A stretch of DNA of 64,000 bases from Pseudomonas sp. DY-1 (GCF_003626975.1 NZ_CP032616.1:496001-560000); one strand, 5' to 3'; shown: positions 9,696-19,634, counted from the stretch's first letter. The notes: generated by a model from the letters alone, not told the origin. Program-made: numbers and translations.

Positions 9696-10556
9696 ATGAG
9701 CGATTATCAGGAAACTCTCTACGACGGTTACGGCCAGCGCTTCCGCATGGACAAGCTGCTGCACGAAGTGCGCACCGAGCACCAGCACCTGGTGATCTTC
9801 GAGAACTCGCGCATGGGTCGTGTCATGGCCCTCGACGGTGTGATCCAGACCACCGAGGCGGATGAGTTCATCTATCACGAGATGCTCACCCACGTGCCTA
9901 TCCTCGCCCATGGCGCGGTGAAGAGCGTCCTGATCATCGGTGGCGGCGACGGCGGCATGTTGCGCGAAGTGAGCAAGCATCGCGACATCGAGCGCATCAC
10001 CATGGTCGAGATCGACGGCACCGTGGTCGAAATGTGCAAGGAGTTCCTGCCGAATCATTCCAAAGGCGCCTATGAAGATCCGCGCCTGAACCTGGTGATC
10101 GACGACGGCATGCGCTTCGTCGCCACCACTCAGGAGAAGTTCGACGTCATCATCTCTGACTCCACCGATCCCATCGGTCCGGGCGAGGTGCTGTTCTCCG
10201 AGAACTTCTACCAGGCCTGCCGCCGCTGCCTGAACGACGGCGGCGTGCTGGTCACCCAGAATGGCACCCCCTTCATGCAGCTCAGTGAGGTGCAGACCAC
10301 TGCGAGCCGCATGGACAGTCTCTTCGCCGACTGGCACTTCTACCAGGCGGCCGTGCCGACCTACATCGGCGGCGCCATGACCTTCGCCTGGGGGGCTACC
10401 GACGCCGAACTGCGCAAGCTCCCGGTGGAAACCCTGCGCCAGCGTTACGCCGGCAGCGGTATCGTGACCCGTTACTACAACCCGGAAATTCATGTTGGCG
10501 CGTTCGCCCTGCCACAGTACGTCCTGCACGCGGTGAACAAGCCGAGCAACGACTGA
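9696..10556 (+). CDS. speE: spermidine synthase
   Basis: SpeE moves an aminopropyl group from decarboxylated S-adenosylmethionine to putrescine, giving spermidine and methylthioadenosine. The 286-residue protein has the family signature [12 protein letters not shown] (about 80-91) and the substrate aspartate in SDSTDPIGP. It starts at an ATG preceded by AGGGGAAAC. The by-product methylthioadenosine feeds the methionine salvage pathway encoded by mtnB, mtnD and mtnC a few kilobases upstream. Confidence 0.97.
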   Translation: MSDYQETLYDGYGQRFRMDKLLHEVRTEHQHLVIFENSRMGRVMALDGVIQTTEADEFIYHEMLTHVPILAHGAVKSVLIIGGGDGGMLREVSKHRDIERITMVEIDGTVVEMCKEFLPNHSKGAYEDPRLNLVIDDGMRFVATTQEKFDVIISDSTDPIGPGEVLFSENFYQACRRCLNDGGVLVTQNGTPFMQLSEVQTTASRMDSLFADWHFYQAAVPTYIGGAMTFAWGATDAELRKLPVETLRQRYAGSGIVTRYYNPEIHVGAFALPQYVLHAVNKPSND

Positions 10557-10578
10557 GGTTGTCGGGGTAAATGAAGAA

Positions 10579-10600
10579 GGGGCCAGAAGGCCCCTTTTTT
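10579..10600 (+). terminator. intrinsic terminator of speE
   Basis: GGGGCC and GGCCCC with the loop AGAA form a perfect stem followed by six T residues, 22 bases after the speE stop. Confidence 0.92.
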
Positions 10601-10662
10601 CGTGGATGAACAATGGGAGAGCGGGATTCTCTCACTCTGGTTCTCTTCCGGAGTTCCGGAAA

Positions 10663-10690
10663 AGAAAAAGCCCGGCGTGTGGCCGGGCTT
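10663..10690 (-). terminator. intrinsic terminator of the ligase operon
   Basis: AAGCCCGGC and GCCGGGCTT form a stem with the loop GTGT or close to it. Read on the minus strand it is followed by CTTTTTCTTTT. It ends the operon that runs from 13767 to 10709. Confidence 0.88.
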
Positions 10691-10708
10691 ATTCCTTGAA
10701 GCGATGAA

Positions 10709-11695
10709 TCAGATCTCCGTCGGTCGCACGTGGCCGAAGAGTTCCTGGGAAAACCGTACGCGTTCGTCCGGGGTTTCCTGGATGCCCTTGGCTTTAAGCT
10801 CTTCGAGGCGTGCCTCGACGGCGTGTGCGCGATGGGTCAGGCCGCAGTCGTTGGCGATCTGGATGTTAAGGCCGGGACGAGCGTTGAGCTCGAGGATCAA
10901 CGGCCCCTTGTCTTGGTCCAGCACCATGTCGACACCGATGTAGCCCAGGCCGCACAGCTCGTAGCAACCAGCCGCCAGTTTCATGAAGCCGTCCCAGTTG
11001 GGCAGCTGCACGCCATCAACCGCGTTGGTGGTGTCCGGGTGCTTGGCGATCTTGTTGTTCAGCCAGGTGCCGCGCAGGGTGACCCCGGTAGCCAGATCCA
11101 CGCCAACGCCGATGGCGCCCTGGTGGAGGTTGGCCTTGCCGTTTGACTGCCGGGTCGGCAAGCGCAGCATGGCCATTACCGGGTAACCCATCAGCACGAT
11201 GATGCGGATGTCCGGCACGCCTTCGTAGCTGATGCTCTTGAAGATCTGGTCAGGCGTCACACGGTACTCGATCAGCGCGCGGTCACGGTGCCCGCCGAGG
11301 GAGTAGAGACCGGTAAGAATCGAGGAGATCTGATGCTCGATTTCCTCGTGGCTGATGATCTTGCCAGAGACCGTCTTGTAGCGGCCTTCGAAGCGGTCGG
11401 CGATTACCAGGATGCCATCGCCGCCGGCGCCCTGCGCCGGCTTGATCACGAAGTCGTTGCGCTCGCCGATGATCTCGTTGAGCTTCTCGATTTCCTTCTC
11501 GGTGGAGATGACGCCGTACATCTCGGGTACGTGAATCCCCGCTTCGATGGCGCGCTGCTTGGTGATGATCTTGTCGTCGACGATCGGGTACAGGTGCCGT
11601 TTGTTGTACTTCAGCACGTAGTCCGCGTTTCGCCGATTGATACCCATGATGCCTTTGGCTTCTAGGGCTTTCCACGTCTTGATCAGGCCGAACAT
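10709..11695 (-). CDS. RimK-related ATP-grasp alpha-L-glutamate ligase-like protein
   Basis: The 328-residue protein is an ATP-grasp ligase related to RimK, the enzyme that adds glutamates to ribosomal protein S6. Visible are the glycine-rich nucleotide loop VIKPAQGAGGDGI, the region DIRIIVLMGYPVMAMLRLPT, and the metal-binding end LILELNARPGLNIQIA. The acceptor is unknown. RimK itself is somewhat smaller and has a different N-terminus. The gene follows the membrane-protein gene by 3 bases and is the last of a three-gene operon with a retropepsin-like protease first, so ligase and protease probably act on the same peptide or tail. Confidence 0.9.
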   Translation of the reverse strand: MFGLIKTWKALEAKGIMGINRRNADYVLKYNKRHLYPIVDDKIITKQRAIEAGIHVPEMYGVISTEKEIEKLNEIIGERNDFVIKPAQGAGGDGILVIADRFEGRYKTVSGKIISHEEIEHQISSILTGLYSLGGHRDRALIEYRVTPDQIFKSISYEGVPDIRIIVLMGYPVMAMLRLPTRQSNGKANLHQGAIGVGVDLATGVTLRGTWLNNKIAKHPDTTNAVDGVQLPNWDGFMKLAAGCYELCGLGYIGVDMVLDQDKGPLILELNARPGLNIQIANDCGLTHRAHAVEARLEELKAKGIQETPDERVRFSQELFGHVRPTEI

Positions 11696-11698
11696 GGC

Positions 11699-13225
11699 TC
11701 AGTCCTTCAGGAAGGCTTTGAAGCGGAAGAGTTCGGTCAGGCGGTAGCCGCGGTAGCGACCCATCGCCAGCATGAAGCCCACCATGATCAGCAGCACTGC
11801 CGGGAAGGTGAAGATGAAGTAGGTCAGCTCCGGCACGGTCATCAGCAGGTGCGCCAGGGTGGCCGCTACCAGGGTGCCAATGGCCACTTTGAAGGCATGG
11901 CCGCCGCCGCGCTCTTCCCAGGTGATGGACAGGCGTTCGATGGTCATGGTCAGGATCACCATCGGGAACAGGGCGACGGACAGGCCGCGTTCCAGGCCGA
12001 GCTTGTGGCTCAGCAGGCTGATGACCGCGATCAGCACCACCACGAATGTCAGCACCACCGATAGTCGCGGCAGCATCTGCAGCTTCAGGTGTTCAAGATA
12101 GGAACGTAGCGACAGGCCAAGCGCCGTTATGATGGTGAAGAGCACGATTCCGAAGCCCAGCTGGGTTTCGCGGAAGGCGAGGGCGATCAGCACCGGGGTG
12201 AAGGTACCCAGGGTCTGCAGGCCGCCGAGGTTGCGCAGGATCAGGATCACCAGCACGCCAATCGGGATCATGATCATGATCTGGTAGGTCTGCTGGGTCT
12301 GCAGCGGCAGGCCGTAGAGCGAGTACTCGAGGAAATCGGCGTCGGTGTTCTCGTCGGTCAGCTTGGCCAGGCGGATGGCGTTCATCTCGCTGTTGTTCAT
12401 GCTGAAGGTCACCTGGACCTTCTTGCCACCATCGACAGTGATCAGATTGTCATCACCGGTCCACCAGATCAGGCGGTCGCTGGGCAGGCCCTGCTCGCCG
12501 GTGTCCGGGTTGAAGTACAGCCAGTTCTCGCCGTTGAAGCTGCGCAGCCAGAGCTCGGGGCTCTGTGCTTGTTCGCTCATCAGGCGGATGGTGTGGACGC
12601 GCTCCATCGGCACATGAGCAATAGACAGCAGCAGCTCGATGGCCTTGGCCTTGTTCGGGGTGCCGGTGTCGCCGGCCAGCAGCAGCTTGACGTTGTCATC
12701 GTTCAGGTTGTTGACCCGCTTGATGGTCTCGCTGATGAAGGTCTCGACGTCAGCCGAGTGCTGGCGGATGGGAGCCAGCAGGGCTTCGGCGGCGATCTTC
12801 TCGGGACCTTCCACCGGAATGCTGTCGCGGAAGATCGGCCCCTTGTCCTTGGGCTTCTCGCCGCTATAGCGCTTGGTCAGTACCAGGCGGTAATAAAGGG
12901 TCTGGTTGCCACTGGCGCGACGCGCCGACCAGGTCACCTTTCGGTTGCCGTCAGCGCGATTGATGCTCACCCCATAGTTGTTGGAGATGAAGCTCTCGTT
13001 GAGGCTGACGTAGTCACGGTTCAGCGGCGGAACGAACATCTGGACCTTCACCGGATCGCGCGGGTTTGCCTGGAACTCGACCTTGGCGTCGATGTTCCAG
13101 AGATCGTCGGTCGCATCCTCGGTGATCGGAATGCCCTGGATGAATATCTGGTAGGCCGTTATCAGAACGCCCAGGCTCACCAACAGGGTGATCAGGACTT
13201 TCAGATGCAGGGTAAGAGAGCGCAT
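11699..13225 (-). CDS. inactive transglutaminase-like protein fused to seven membrane helices
   Basis: The 508-residue protein has an N-terminal anchor (about 8-28), a long soluble part (about 30-315) that should be periplasmic, and seven hydrophobic segments from about 318 to 490. The soluble part keeps the helix NKAKAIELLLSIAHVPMERV of the transglutaminase fold, but the position of the catalytic cysteine holds a non-cysteine residue (GTPNKAKA), hence 'inactive'. Such a layout suggests a sensor or scaffold that binds a peptide outside and signals or transports inward. Gaps of 5 and 3 bases to its neighbours show one operon. Confidence 0.88.
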   Translation of the reverse strand: MRSLTLHLKVLITLLVSLGVLITAYQIFIQGIPITEDATDDLWNIDAKVEFQANPRDPVKVQMFVPPLNRDYVSLNESFISNNYGVSINRADGNRKVTWSARRASGNQTLYYRLVLTKRYSGEKPKDKGPIFRDSIPVEGPEKIAAEALLAPIRQHSADVETFISETIKRVNNLNDDNVKLLLAGDTGTPNKAKAIELLLSIAHVPMERVHTIRLMSEQAQSPELWLRSFNGENWLYFNPDTGEQGLPSDRLIWWTGDDNLITVDGGKKVQVTFSMNNSEMNAIRLAKLTDENTDADFLEYSLYGLPLQTQQTYQIMIMIPIGVLVILILRNLGGLQTLGTFTPVLIALAFRETQLGFGIVLFTIITALGLSLRSYLEHLKLQMLPRLSVVLTFVVVLIAVISLLSHKLGLERGLSVALFPMVILTMTIERLSITWEERGGGHAFKVAIGTLVAATLAHLLMTVPELTYFIFTFPAVLLIMVGFMLAMGRYRGYRLTELFRFKAFLKD

Positions 13226-13230
13226 GTGGG

Positions 13231-13767
13231 TTACTCGTCAGAGTTTGCGTCGGTGGCACAACCGGGTTTGCCGGCAGCGTATTTAAGGCTCGGGTCGACC
13301 AGTGCATCGAAGCGCTTGAGCGCCTCGGAACCGATCAGAAGCGGGTATTGGAAAGCACTACGGTCGGTGAGGTTCACTTCGATCTGCCGCAGGGCCTTGC
13401 CCATGCACACCTCCAGTTCGATGACCGGGCGTGCGGTGTAGGTCTTGCCTTCGTCGGGATTGAAGTCCCCGGCACGGCGCTTGATCTTGCTGATTCGGGC
13501 CAGGGGGCGCTCGATCGGATGTTCGTGGGCATCATCGATGGCCAGGTAGAAGCGCACCCAGGTCTCGCCGTCCTTCTTGAAGCGCTTGATATCCCGCGCA
13601 CTGAGGGACGCGGTCTTGGCACCGGTATCGAGCTTGGCGGCGACCTCCAGGTCGAGATCCTTCAGCTTGGCGTATTCATTGAGGCCGTAAACGGTCTTCT
13701 CGTTGGCGAAGCCAAGTCCGGGGAGGGCGAGCAGGCAGGCAAACGGGGCGAAGGGCTTGAGTGTCAT
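13231..13767 (-). CDS. retropepsin-like aspartic protease, RimB/PF05618 family
   Basis: The 178-residue protein has a signal peptide (MTLKPFAPFACLLALPGLGFA) and a single retropepsin-like domain with the active-site motif AKLDTGAKTASLSA and the flap-side motif PLLIGSEAL. The family was long listed as ATP-dependent zinc protease, but the DTG motif marks an aspartic protease. The ATG at 13767 is chosen because AAAGGA stands just upstream and the signal peptide begins there. It is first in an operon with a transglutaminase-like membrane protein and a RimK-like ligase. Confidence 0.88.
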   Translation of the reverse strand: MTLKPFAPFACLLALPGLGFANEKTVYGLNEYAKLKDLDLEVAAKLDTGAKTASLSARDIKRFKKDGETWVRFYLAIDDAHEHPIERPLARISKIKRRAGDFNPDEGKTYTARPVIELEVCMGKALRQIEVNLTDRSAFQYPLLIGSEALKRFDALVDPSLKYAAGKPGCATDANSDE

Positions 13768-13984
13768 AAGTCCTTTGAGCGTAACGCGGTCATCGGTCCA
13801 GGAGCCCGGCCCACGGCCATCTTGGCGGCGGCGCCTGGTCTGGGAGTCTAGCAGGCAAGTCATTGGCGCCCAGACTGGCGCTGGCGGCGCGCATTCTAAC
13901 ACGCGGATTTTCCGGCGCGACAGACGCTTATGGCTTCGGGCGCACGAGCGTGATGCAGTACCCGGTTTTTCAGCTATTAGATGG

Positions 13985-13996
13985 ATTGTCGACAAT
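13985..13996. promoter_or_regulatory. palindromic operator upstream of prpR, distal copy
   Basis: ATTGTCGACAAT is a perfect 12-bp palindrome lying just upstream of a TTGACA -35 box. It fits the general operator form of FadR-type GntR regulators (TNGTNNNACNA-like). A second copy of its core lies at 14061-14070. Confidence 0.7.
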
Positions 13997-14010
13997 TGGT
14001 CGGTGATTGT

Positions 14011-14040
14011 TTGACATGGTGGGGTTGATGGCAGTAGTTT
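14011..14040 (+). promoter_or_regulatory. sigma-70-type promoter of the prp cluster
   Basis: TTGACA (14011-14016) and TAGTTT (14035-14040) are spaced by 18 bases. They lie between the two palindromic operators, so a regulator bound at both could block the promoter. Confidence 0.6.
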
Positions 14041-14060
14041 TGCTCAACCAAACAACAATG

Positions 14061-14070
14061 TGTCGACAAT
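14061..14070. promoter_or_regulatory. palindromic operator at the prpR start, proximal copy
   Basis: TGTCGACAAT repeats the core of the site at 13985-13996 and overlaps the possible start codons of prpR. The placement suits autorepression by the GntR-type product. Confidence 0.65.
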
Positions 14071-14071
14071 C

Positions 14072-14794
14072 ATGCTGGACACCCCTGAAGCCCCCGTTAC
14101 TGAACAGCTGGACTCGGAAACCCTCTCCGAGAGCGTCTTCCGGCGCATCCAGACAGCCATCGTGCGTGGCGAGATCGCTCCGGGCAGCAAGATCTCCGAA
14201 CCCGAGTTGGCGCGGACCTACGGAATCAGCCGTGGGCCGCTGCGCGAGGCGATCCATCGCCTGGAGGGTCAGCGCCTTCTGGTGCGCGTGCCCCACGTCG
14301 GTGCGCGAGTGGTGTCCCTCGGTCACGCCGAGCTGATCGAGCTGTACGAGATTCGCGAGTCCCTCGAAGGCATGGCCTGCCGCCTGGCCGCAGAGCGCAT
14401 GAGCCAGGCCGAGATCGACGAGCTGCGCCGGGTGCTGGATACCCACGAGCGTGACGAGGCCTTCCAGGCCGGACGCGGCTACTACCAGCAGGAAGGCGAC
14501 TTCGACTTCCACTACCGGATCATCCAGGGCAGCGGCAACCAGACCCTGACCAAGATGCTCTGCGGCGAGCTTTATCAGCTCGTGCGCATGTACCGCCTAC
14601 AGTTTTCTTCCGTGCCGAACCGGCCACGCCAGGCCTTCAACGAGCACCACCGCATTCTCGATGCCATCGCCGATCGTGACGGCGAGCTGGCCGAGCTGCT
14701 GATGCGCCGTCACATCGGTGCCTCAAAGCGCAACATCGAGCGCCACTACAAGGAAGCGCTCGCCAACCCGTCCAAAACACGAGGTGAGTCATGA
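14072..14794 (+). CDS. prpR: GntR-family (FadR subfamily) regulator of the methylcitrate cluster
   Basis: The 240-residue protein has an N-terminal winged helix (about 20-85, with the motif [20 protein letters not shown]) and a C-terminal FCD ligand domain (about 95-220) with the metal-type residues [16 protein letters not shown] and EHHRIL. It probably represses prpBC-acnD-prpF until 2-methylcitrate or a related compound binds. An in-frame GTG at 14060 is an alternative start; neither start has a clear ribosome site. Its stop overlaps the prpB start (ATGA). The symbol prpR is used for unrelated activators in enterobacteria. Confidence 0.88.
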   Translation: MLDTPEAPVTEQLDSETLSESVFRRIQTAIVRGEIAPGSKISEPELARTYGISRGPLREAIHRLEGQRLLVRVPHVGARVVSLGHAELIELYEIRESLEGMACRLAAERMSQAEIDELRRVLDTHERDEAFQAGRGYYQQEGDFDFHYRIIQGSGNQTLTKMLCGELYQLVRMYRLQFSSVPNRPRQAFNEHHRILDAIADRDGELAELLMRRHIGASKRNIERHYKEALANPSKTRGES

Positions 14795-15675
14795 GTCAGA
14801 AAACCGCCGGCCAGCGCTTCCGCGACGCCATTGCCGAGGAACATCCGCTGCAGGTCATCGGCGCCATCAACGCCAACCATGCGCTGCTTGCCAAGCGTGC
14901 CGGCTTCAAGGCCATCTACCTGTCTGGCGGCGGCGTCGCTGCCGGTTCGCTGGGTCTGCCGGACCTGGGCATCAACACCCTGGATGACGTGCTCACCGAT
15001 GTACGCCGCATCACCGACGTCTGCGACCTGCCGCTGCTCGTGGATATCGACACCGGCTTCGGTCCCAGCGCGTTCAACATCGAGCGCACCATCAAGAACC
15101 TGATCAAGGCTGGCGCGGCTGCCGCTCACATCGAAGACCAGGTTGGCGCCAAGCGCTGCGGTCACCGTCCGGGCAAGGAAATCGTTTCAACCGAAGAGAT
15201 GGCCGATCGTGTCAAGGCCGCTGCTGATGCCAAGACCGACCCGAACTTCTTCCTTATTGCCCGTACTGACGCCATTCAGGCCGAGGGCGTGGATGCCGCC
15301 ATCGAGCGCTGCCTGCGCTATGTGGAAGCGGGTGCCGACGCCATCTTCGCCGAAGCGGCCTACGATTTGCCGACCTACAAGCGCTTCGTCGATGCGTTGG
15401 GCGTGCCGGTGCTGGCCAACATCACCGAGTTTGGCGCAACCCCGCTGTTCTCGCGCGACGAGCTGGCTTCGGTCGGCGTCGCCATCCAGCTCTACCCGCT
15501 GTCGGCTTTCCGTGCGGCCAACAAGGCAGCCGAAGCTGTCTACACCGCGATTCGTCGCGACGGCCATCAGAAAGAAGTCATCGACCTGATGCAGACTCGT
15601 GCCGAGCTGTATGACCGCATCGGCTACCACGCCTTCGAGCAGAAGCTCGATGCGCTGTTTGCTGCCAAGAAGTAA
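14791..15675 (+). CDS. prpB: 2-methylisocitrate lyase
   Basis: PrpB splits 2-methylisocitrate into pyruvate and succinate, the last step of propionate breakdown by the methylcitrate cycle. The 294-residue protein has the isocitrate-lyase-family catalytic motif KRCGH (121-125) and the metal site DIDTGFG (about 85-91). Length and sequence fit PrpB rather than isocitrate lyase, which is longer. The start is coupled to the regulator gene by a 4-base overlap. Confidence 0.96.
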   Translation: MSQKTAGQRFRDAIAEEHPLQVIGAINANHALLAKRAGFKAIYLSGGGVAAGSLGLPDLGINTLDDVLTDVRRITDVCDLPLLVDIDTGFGPSAFNIERTIKNLIKAGAAAAHIEDQVGAKRCGHRPGKEIVSTEEMADRVKAAADAKTDPNFFLIARTDAIQAEGVDAAIERCLRYVEAGADAIFAEAAYDLPTYKRFVDALGVPVLANITEFGATPLFSRDELASVGVAIQLYPLSAFRAANKAAEAVYTAIRRDGHQKEVIDLMQTRAELYDRIGYHAFEQKLDALFAAKK

Positions 15676-15760
15676 CCGGAAGTGGGGCGCCCCGGTTGGC
15701 GGGGCGGCCTGCGGAATAACAAGACTCAAGCAACCGGATTGAAATGAGGAGAATCACGCG

Positions 15761-16918
15761 ATGAGCGCTTCCGAAACCACTACTGCCTTCAAACCGAAGA
15801 AGTCCGTGGCCCTGAGTGGCACCGCCGCTGGCAACACTGCCCTGTGCACCGTTGGCCGTACCGGTAATGACCTGCACTACCGTGGCTACGACATTCTCGA
15901 TTTCGCCAACGCCTGTGAGTTCGAGGAAATCGCTCACCTGCTGGTTCACGGCAAGCTGCCGAACGTTGCTGAGCTGGCCGGCTACAAGGCCAAGTTGAAA
16001 GCTCTCCGCGGCCTGCCGGCCGGTGTCAAGGCTGCCCTTGAGCAGTTGCCGCCGTCCGCCCATCCGATGGATGTGATGCGTACCGCCGTCTCCGTGCTGG
16101 GTTGCCTGTCCCCGGAGAAGGACGATCACAACCATCCGGGCGCTCGTGACATCGCTGACAAGCTGATGGCCTGCCTGGGCTCCGCGCTGCTCTACTGGTA
16201 TCACTTCAGCCACAACGGCAAGCGCATCGACGTCGAGACCGATGACGACTCCATCGGCGGTCACTTCCTGCACCTGCTGCATGGCGAGAAGCCGCGCGCC
16301 TCCTGGGTCCGTGCGATGCACACCTCGCTGATTCTCTACGCCGAGCACGAGTTCAACGCCTCCACTTTCACTTCTCGCGTGATCGCCGGCACCGGCTCCG
16401 ACATGTTCTCCTGCATCACCGGCGCCATCGGTGCGCTGCGTGGGCCGAAGCATGGCGGTGCCAACGAGGTGGCCTTCGAGATCCAGAAACGCTACGACAA
16501 CCCGGATGAGGCGGAAGCCGACATCCGCGCCCGCGTCGAGAAGAAGGAAGTGGTGATCGGTTTCGGCCACCCTGTCTACACCGTGTCCGATCCGCGCAAC
16601 AAGGTGATCAAGGAAGTGGCTCGCGAGCTCTCCGCCGAGCAGAGCAACACCAAGATGTTCGACATCGCCGAGCGTCTGGAATCGACCATGTGGGAAATCA
16701 AGAAGATGTTCCCCAACCTCGACTGGTTCAGCGCCGTCAGCTACCACATGATGGGCGTGCCCACCGCCATGTTCACTCCGCTGTTCGTCATCGCCCGTAC
16801 CTCGGGCTGGTCGTCCCACGTCATCGAGCAGCGCATCGACGGCAAGATCATCCGCCCGAGCGCCAACTATGTCGGCCCGGAAGACCTGAAGTTCGTGCCC
16901 CTCAAGGACCGTAAGTGA
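15761..16918 (+). CDS. prpC: 2-methylcitrate synthase
   Basis: PrpC joins propionyl-CoA and oxaloacetate to 2-methylcitrate. The 385-residue protein is a citrate-synthase-fold enzyme. The catalytic histidine lies in GPKHGGANE, another in [14 protein letters not shown], and the aspartate in [15 protein letters not shown]. The length is that of PrpC rather than hexameric citrate synthase (about 430). AGGAG stands before the ATG. Its TGA overlaps the acnD ATG by one base. Confidence 0.95.
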   Translation: MSASETTTAFKPKKSVALSGTAAGNTALCTVGRTGNDLHYRGYDILDFANACEFEEIAHLLVHGKLPNVAELAGYKAKLKALRGLPAGVKAALEQLPPSAHPMDVMRTAVSVLGCLSPEKDDHNHPGARDIADKLMACLGSALLYWYHFSHNGKRIDVETDDDSIGGHFLHLLHGEKPRASWVRAMHTSLILYAEHEFNASTFTSRVIAGTGSDMFSCITGAIGALRGPKHGGANEVAFEIQKRYDNPDEAEADIRARVEKKEVVIGFGHPVYTVSDPRNKVIKEVARELSAEQSNTKMFDIAERLESTMWEIKKMFPNLDWFSAVSYHMMGVPTAMFTPLFVIARTSGWSSHVIEQRIDGKIIRPSANYVGPEDLKFVPLKDRK

Positions 16919-19539
16919 TGAACAGCCAATACCGTAAGAGCCTGCCCGGTACGGCGCTCGACTACTTCGACACCCGCGAGGCGGTGGATGCCATCGCCCC
17001 CGGTGCCTACGCCACGCTGCCATACACCTCCCGCGTGTTGGCCGAGCAGTTGGTGCGCCGCTGCGATCCGGCCATGCTGACCGATTCGCTCAAGCAGCTG
17101 ATCGAACGCAAGCGTGACCTCGACTTCCCCTGGTACCCGGCCCGCGTGGTCTGCCATGACATCCTCGGGCAGACCGCCCTGGTGGATCTGGCCGGCCTGC
17201 GCGATGCGATTGCCGAGCAGGGAGGTGATCCGTCCAAGGTCAACCCGGTAGTGCCGACCCAACTGATCGTCGATCACTCGCTGGCCGTGGAGTTCGGCGG
17301 TTCCGATCCGGACGCCTTCGAGAAGAATCGTGCCGTCGAAGAGCGCCGCAACGAGGACCGTTTCCACTTCATCGAGTGGACCAAGACCGCGTTCAAGAAC
17401 GTCGACGTGATCCCGGCCGGCAACGGCATCATGCACCAGATCAACCTGGAGAAGATGAGCCCGGTGATCCAGGCGCGAGGTGGCGTTGCCTTCCCGGACA
17501 CCTGCGTTGGCACTGACAGCCACACCCCGCATGTGGACGCTCTTGGTGTGATCGCCGTCGGCGTCGGCGGCCTGGAAGCGGAAACCGTGATGCTCGGCCG
17601 AGCGTCTATGATGCGCCTGCCCGACATCGTCGGCGTCAAGCTGACCGGCAAGCGCCAGCCCGGCATCACTGCCACCGATATCGTCCTGGCTCTGACCGAG
17701 TTCCTGCGCAAGGAGAAGGTGGTGGGCGCCTATGTCGAGTTCTTCGGCGAGGGTGCTGACAGCCTGTCCATCGGTGATCGCGCCACCATCTCCAACATGT
17801 GCCCGGAGTACGGCGCCACTGCGGCGATGTTCTACATCGACCAGCAGACTATCGACTACCTCAAGCTGACCGGTCGCGAGCCGGAGCAGGTGGAGCTGGT
17901 GGAGAACTACGCCCGGACCACGGGTCTGTGGGCCGACGCACTGGTCACCGCCGAGTATGAGCGCGTGCTGCAGTTCGACCTGTCCAGCGTGGTGCGCAAC
18001 ATGGCGGGTCCTTCCAACCCCCATCGTCGCCTGCCGACTTCCGCGCTCGCCGAGCGCGGCATCGCCGACGAAGCGAAGCTGGAGGCCGGCAAGGCTGAGG
18101 AAGCCGATGGCCTGATGCCGGATGGCGCGGTGATCATCGCTGCCATTACCAGTTGCACCAATACCTCCAACCCGCGCAACGTCGTGGCCGCCGGCCTGCT
18201 GGCGAAGAAGGCCAACGACCTCGGGCTGGTGAGCAAGCCTTGGGTGAAGACGTCCTTCGCGCCGGGCTCGAAGGTCGCCAAGCTGTACCTGGAGGAATCC
18301 GGTCTACTGCCGGAACTGGAGAAGCTCGGCTTCGGCATCGTCGCCTACGCCTGCACTACCTGCAACGGCATGTCCGGTGCGCTGGATCCGGTGATCCAGC
18401 AGGAAATCATCGACCGTGACCTTTATGCCACGGCCGTGCTGTCCGGCAACCGTAACTTCGACGGACGTATCCACCCCTATGCCAAGCAGGCTTTCCTGGC
18501 TTCGCCGCCGCTGGTGGTGGCCTACGCGATCGCCGGCACCGTGCGTTTCGACATCGAACAGGATGTGCTGGGCCATGACCAGGCTGGCAACCCTGTCACC
18601 CTGAAGGACCTGTGGCCGAGCGACGAAGAGATCGACGCCATCGTCGCTGCCTCGGTGAAGCCCGAGCAGTTCAAGCAGATCTACATCCCGATGTTCGACC
18701 TCGGCACCGTGAAGGAAGCCGAAAGTCCGTTGTACGACTGGCGTCCGATGAGTACCTACATCCGCCGTCCGCCGTACTGGGAAGGCGCTCTGGCCGGTGA
18801 ACGCACCCTTAAGGGCATGCGCCCCTTGGCTGTACTGCCGGACAACATCACCACTGACCACCTGTCGCCGTCCAACGCCATCCTCGCCAACTCGGCGGCT
18901 GGCGAGTACCTGGCGAAAATGGGTCTGCCGGAAGAGGACTTCAACTCCTACGCCACTCACCGTGGCGATCACCTCACCGCGCAACGCGCCACCTTCGCCA
19001 ACCCGCAGCTGGTGAACGAAATGGCCGTGGTGGATGGTGAGGTGAAGAAGGGCTCCCTGGCCCGCGTTGAACCGGAAGGCAAGGTCATGCGCATGTGGGA
19101 AGCCATCGAGACCTACATGGATCGCAAGCAGCCGCTGATCATCATTGCCGGCGCCGACTACGGCCAGGGCTCTTCCCGTGACTGGGCAGCCAAGGGCGTG
19201 CGCCTGGCGGGTGTCGAGGCGATCGTGGCCGAAGGCTTCGAGCGTATCCACCGCACCAACCTGATCGGCATGGGCGTGCTGCCGCTGGAGTTCAAGCCGG
19301 GTGCCACCCGCAAGACCCTCGGCATCGACGGCACCGAGACCTTTGACGTGATCGGTGAGCGCAAGCCGCGTGCCGACCTGACCCTGGTCATCCGCCGTAC
19401 CAATGGCGAATCCATCAAGGTCCCTGTGACTTGTCGCCTGGATACCGCCGAAGAGGTGTCGATCTACGAGGCTGGTGGTGTACTGCAGCGCTTCGCCCAG
19501 GACTTCCTTGAGTCCTCGTCGCAGAAAGCTGTCGGCTAG
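16918..19539 (+). CDS. acnD: Fe/S-dependent 2-methylisocitrate dehydratase AcnD
   Basis: AcnD converts 2-methylcitrate to 2-methylaconitate (cis or trans) with a 4Fe-4S cluster, and needs PrpF to pass the product on. The 873-residue protein is of the aconitase A type: the first cluster cysteine lies in TSCTNTSNPRN and the other two in ACTTCNGMSG. The swivel domain begins after about 650 and carries GADYGQGSSRDWAAKG. The ATG at 16918 is taken rather than the GTG just before it. It replaces PrpD in this type of cluster. Confidence 0.95.
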   Translation: MNSQYRKSLPGTALDYFDTREAVDAIAPGAYATLPYTSRVLAEQLVRRCDPAMLTDSLKQLIERKRDLDFPWYPARVVCHDILGQTALVDLAGLRDAIAEQGGDPSKVNPVVPTQLIVDHSLAVEFGGSDPDAFEKNRAVEERRNEDRFHFIEWTKTAFKNVDVIPAGNGIMHQINLEKMSPVIQARGGVAFPDTCVGTDSHTPHVDALGVIAVGVGGLEAETVMLGRASMMRLPDIVGVKLTGKRQPGITATDIVLALTEFLRKEKVVGAYVEFFGEGADSLSIGDRATISNMCPEYGATAAMFYIDQQTIDYLKLTGREPEQVELVENYARTTGLWADALVTAEYERVLQFDLSSVVRNMAGPSNPHRRLPTSALAERGIADEAKLEAGKAEEADGLMPDGAVIIAAITSCTNTSNPRNVVAAGLLAKKANDLGLVSKPWVKTSFAPGSKVAKLYLEESGLLPELEKLGFGIVAYACTTCNGMSGALDPVIQQEIIDRDLYATAVLSGNRNFDGRIHPYAKQAFLASPPLVVAYAIAGTVRFDIEQDVLGHDQAGNPVTLKDLWPSDEEIDAIVAASVKPEQFKQIYIPMFDLGTVKEAESPLYDWRPMSTYIRRPPYWEGALAGERTLKGMRPLAVLPDNITTDHLSPSNAILANSAAGEYLAKMGLPEEDFNSYATHRGDHLTAQRATFANPQLVNEMAVVDGEVKKGSLARVEPEGKVMRMWEAIETYMDRKQPLIIIAGADYGQGSSRDWAAKGVRLAGVEAIVAEGFERIHRTNLIGMGVLPLEFKPGATRKTLGIDGTETFDVIGERKPRADLTLVIRRTNGESIKVPVTCRLDTAEEVSIYEAGGVLQRFAQDFLESSSQKAVG

Positions 19540-19544
19540 CCCAT

Positions 19545-19614
19545 CTGTAGGCGCGAGCTTGCTCGCGAATGGCTCCCAGTGCGGGGGGTTATTCGCGGGC
19601 TAGCCCGCTCCTAC
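19545..19614. repeat. REP-like palindrome between acnD and prpF
   Basis: The arms CTGTAGGCGCGAGCTTGCTC (19545 on) and GGGCTAGCCCGCTCCTAC (19597-19614) form a paired inverted repeat of the Pseudomonas REP type. It lies within the prp transcription unit. Confidence 0.8.
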
Positions 19615-19634
19615 CGTACCTACAGGACATGAGA

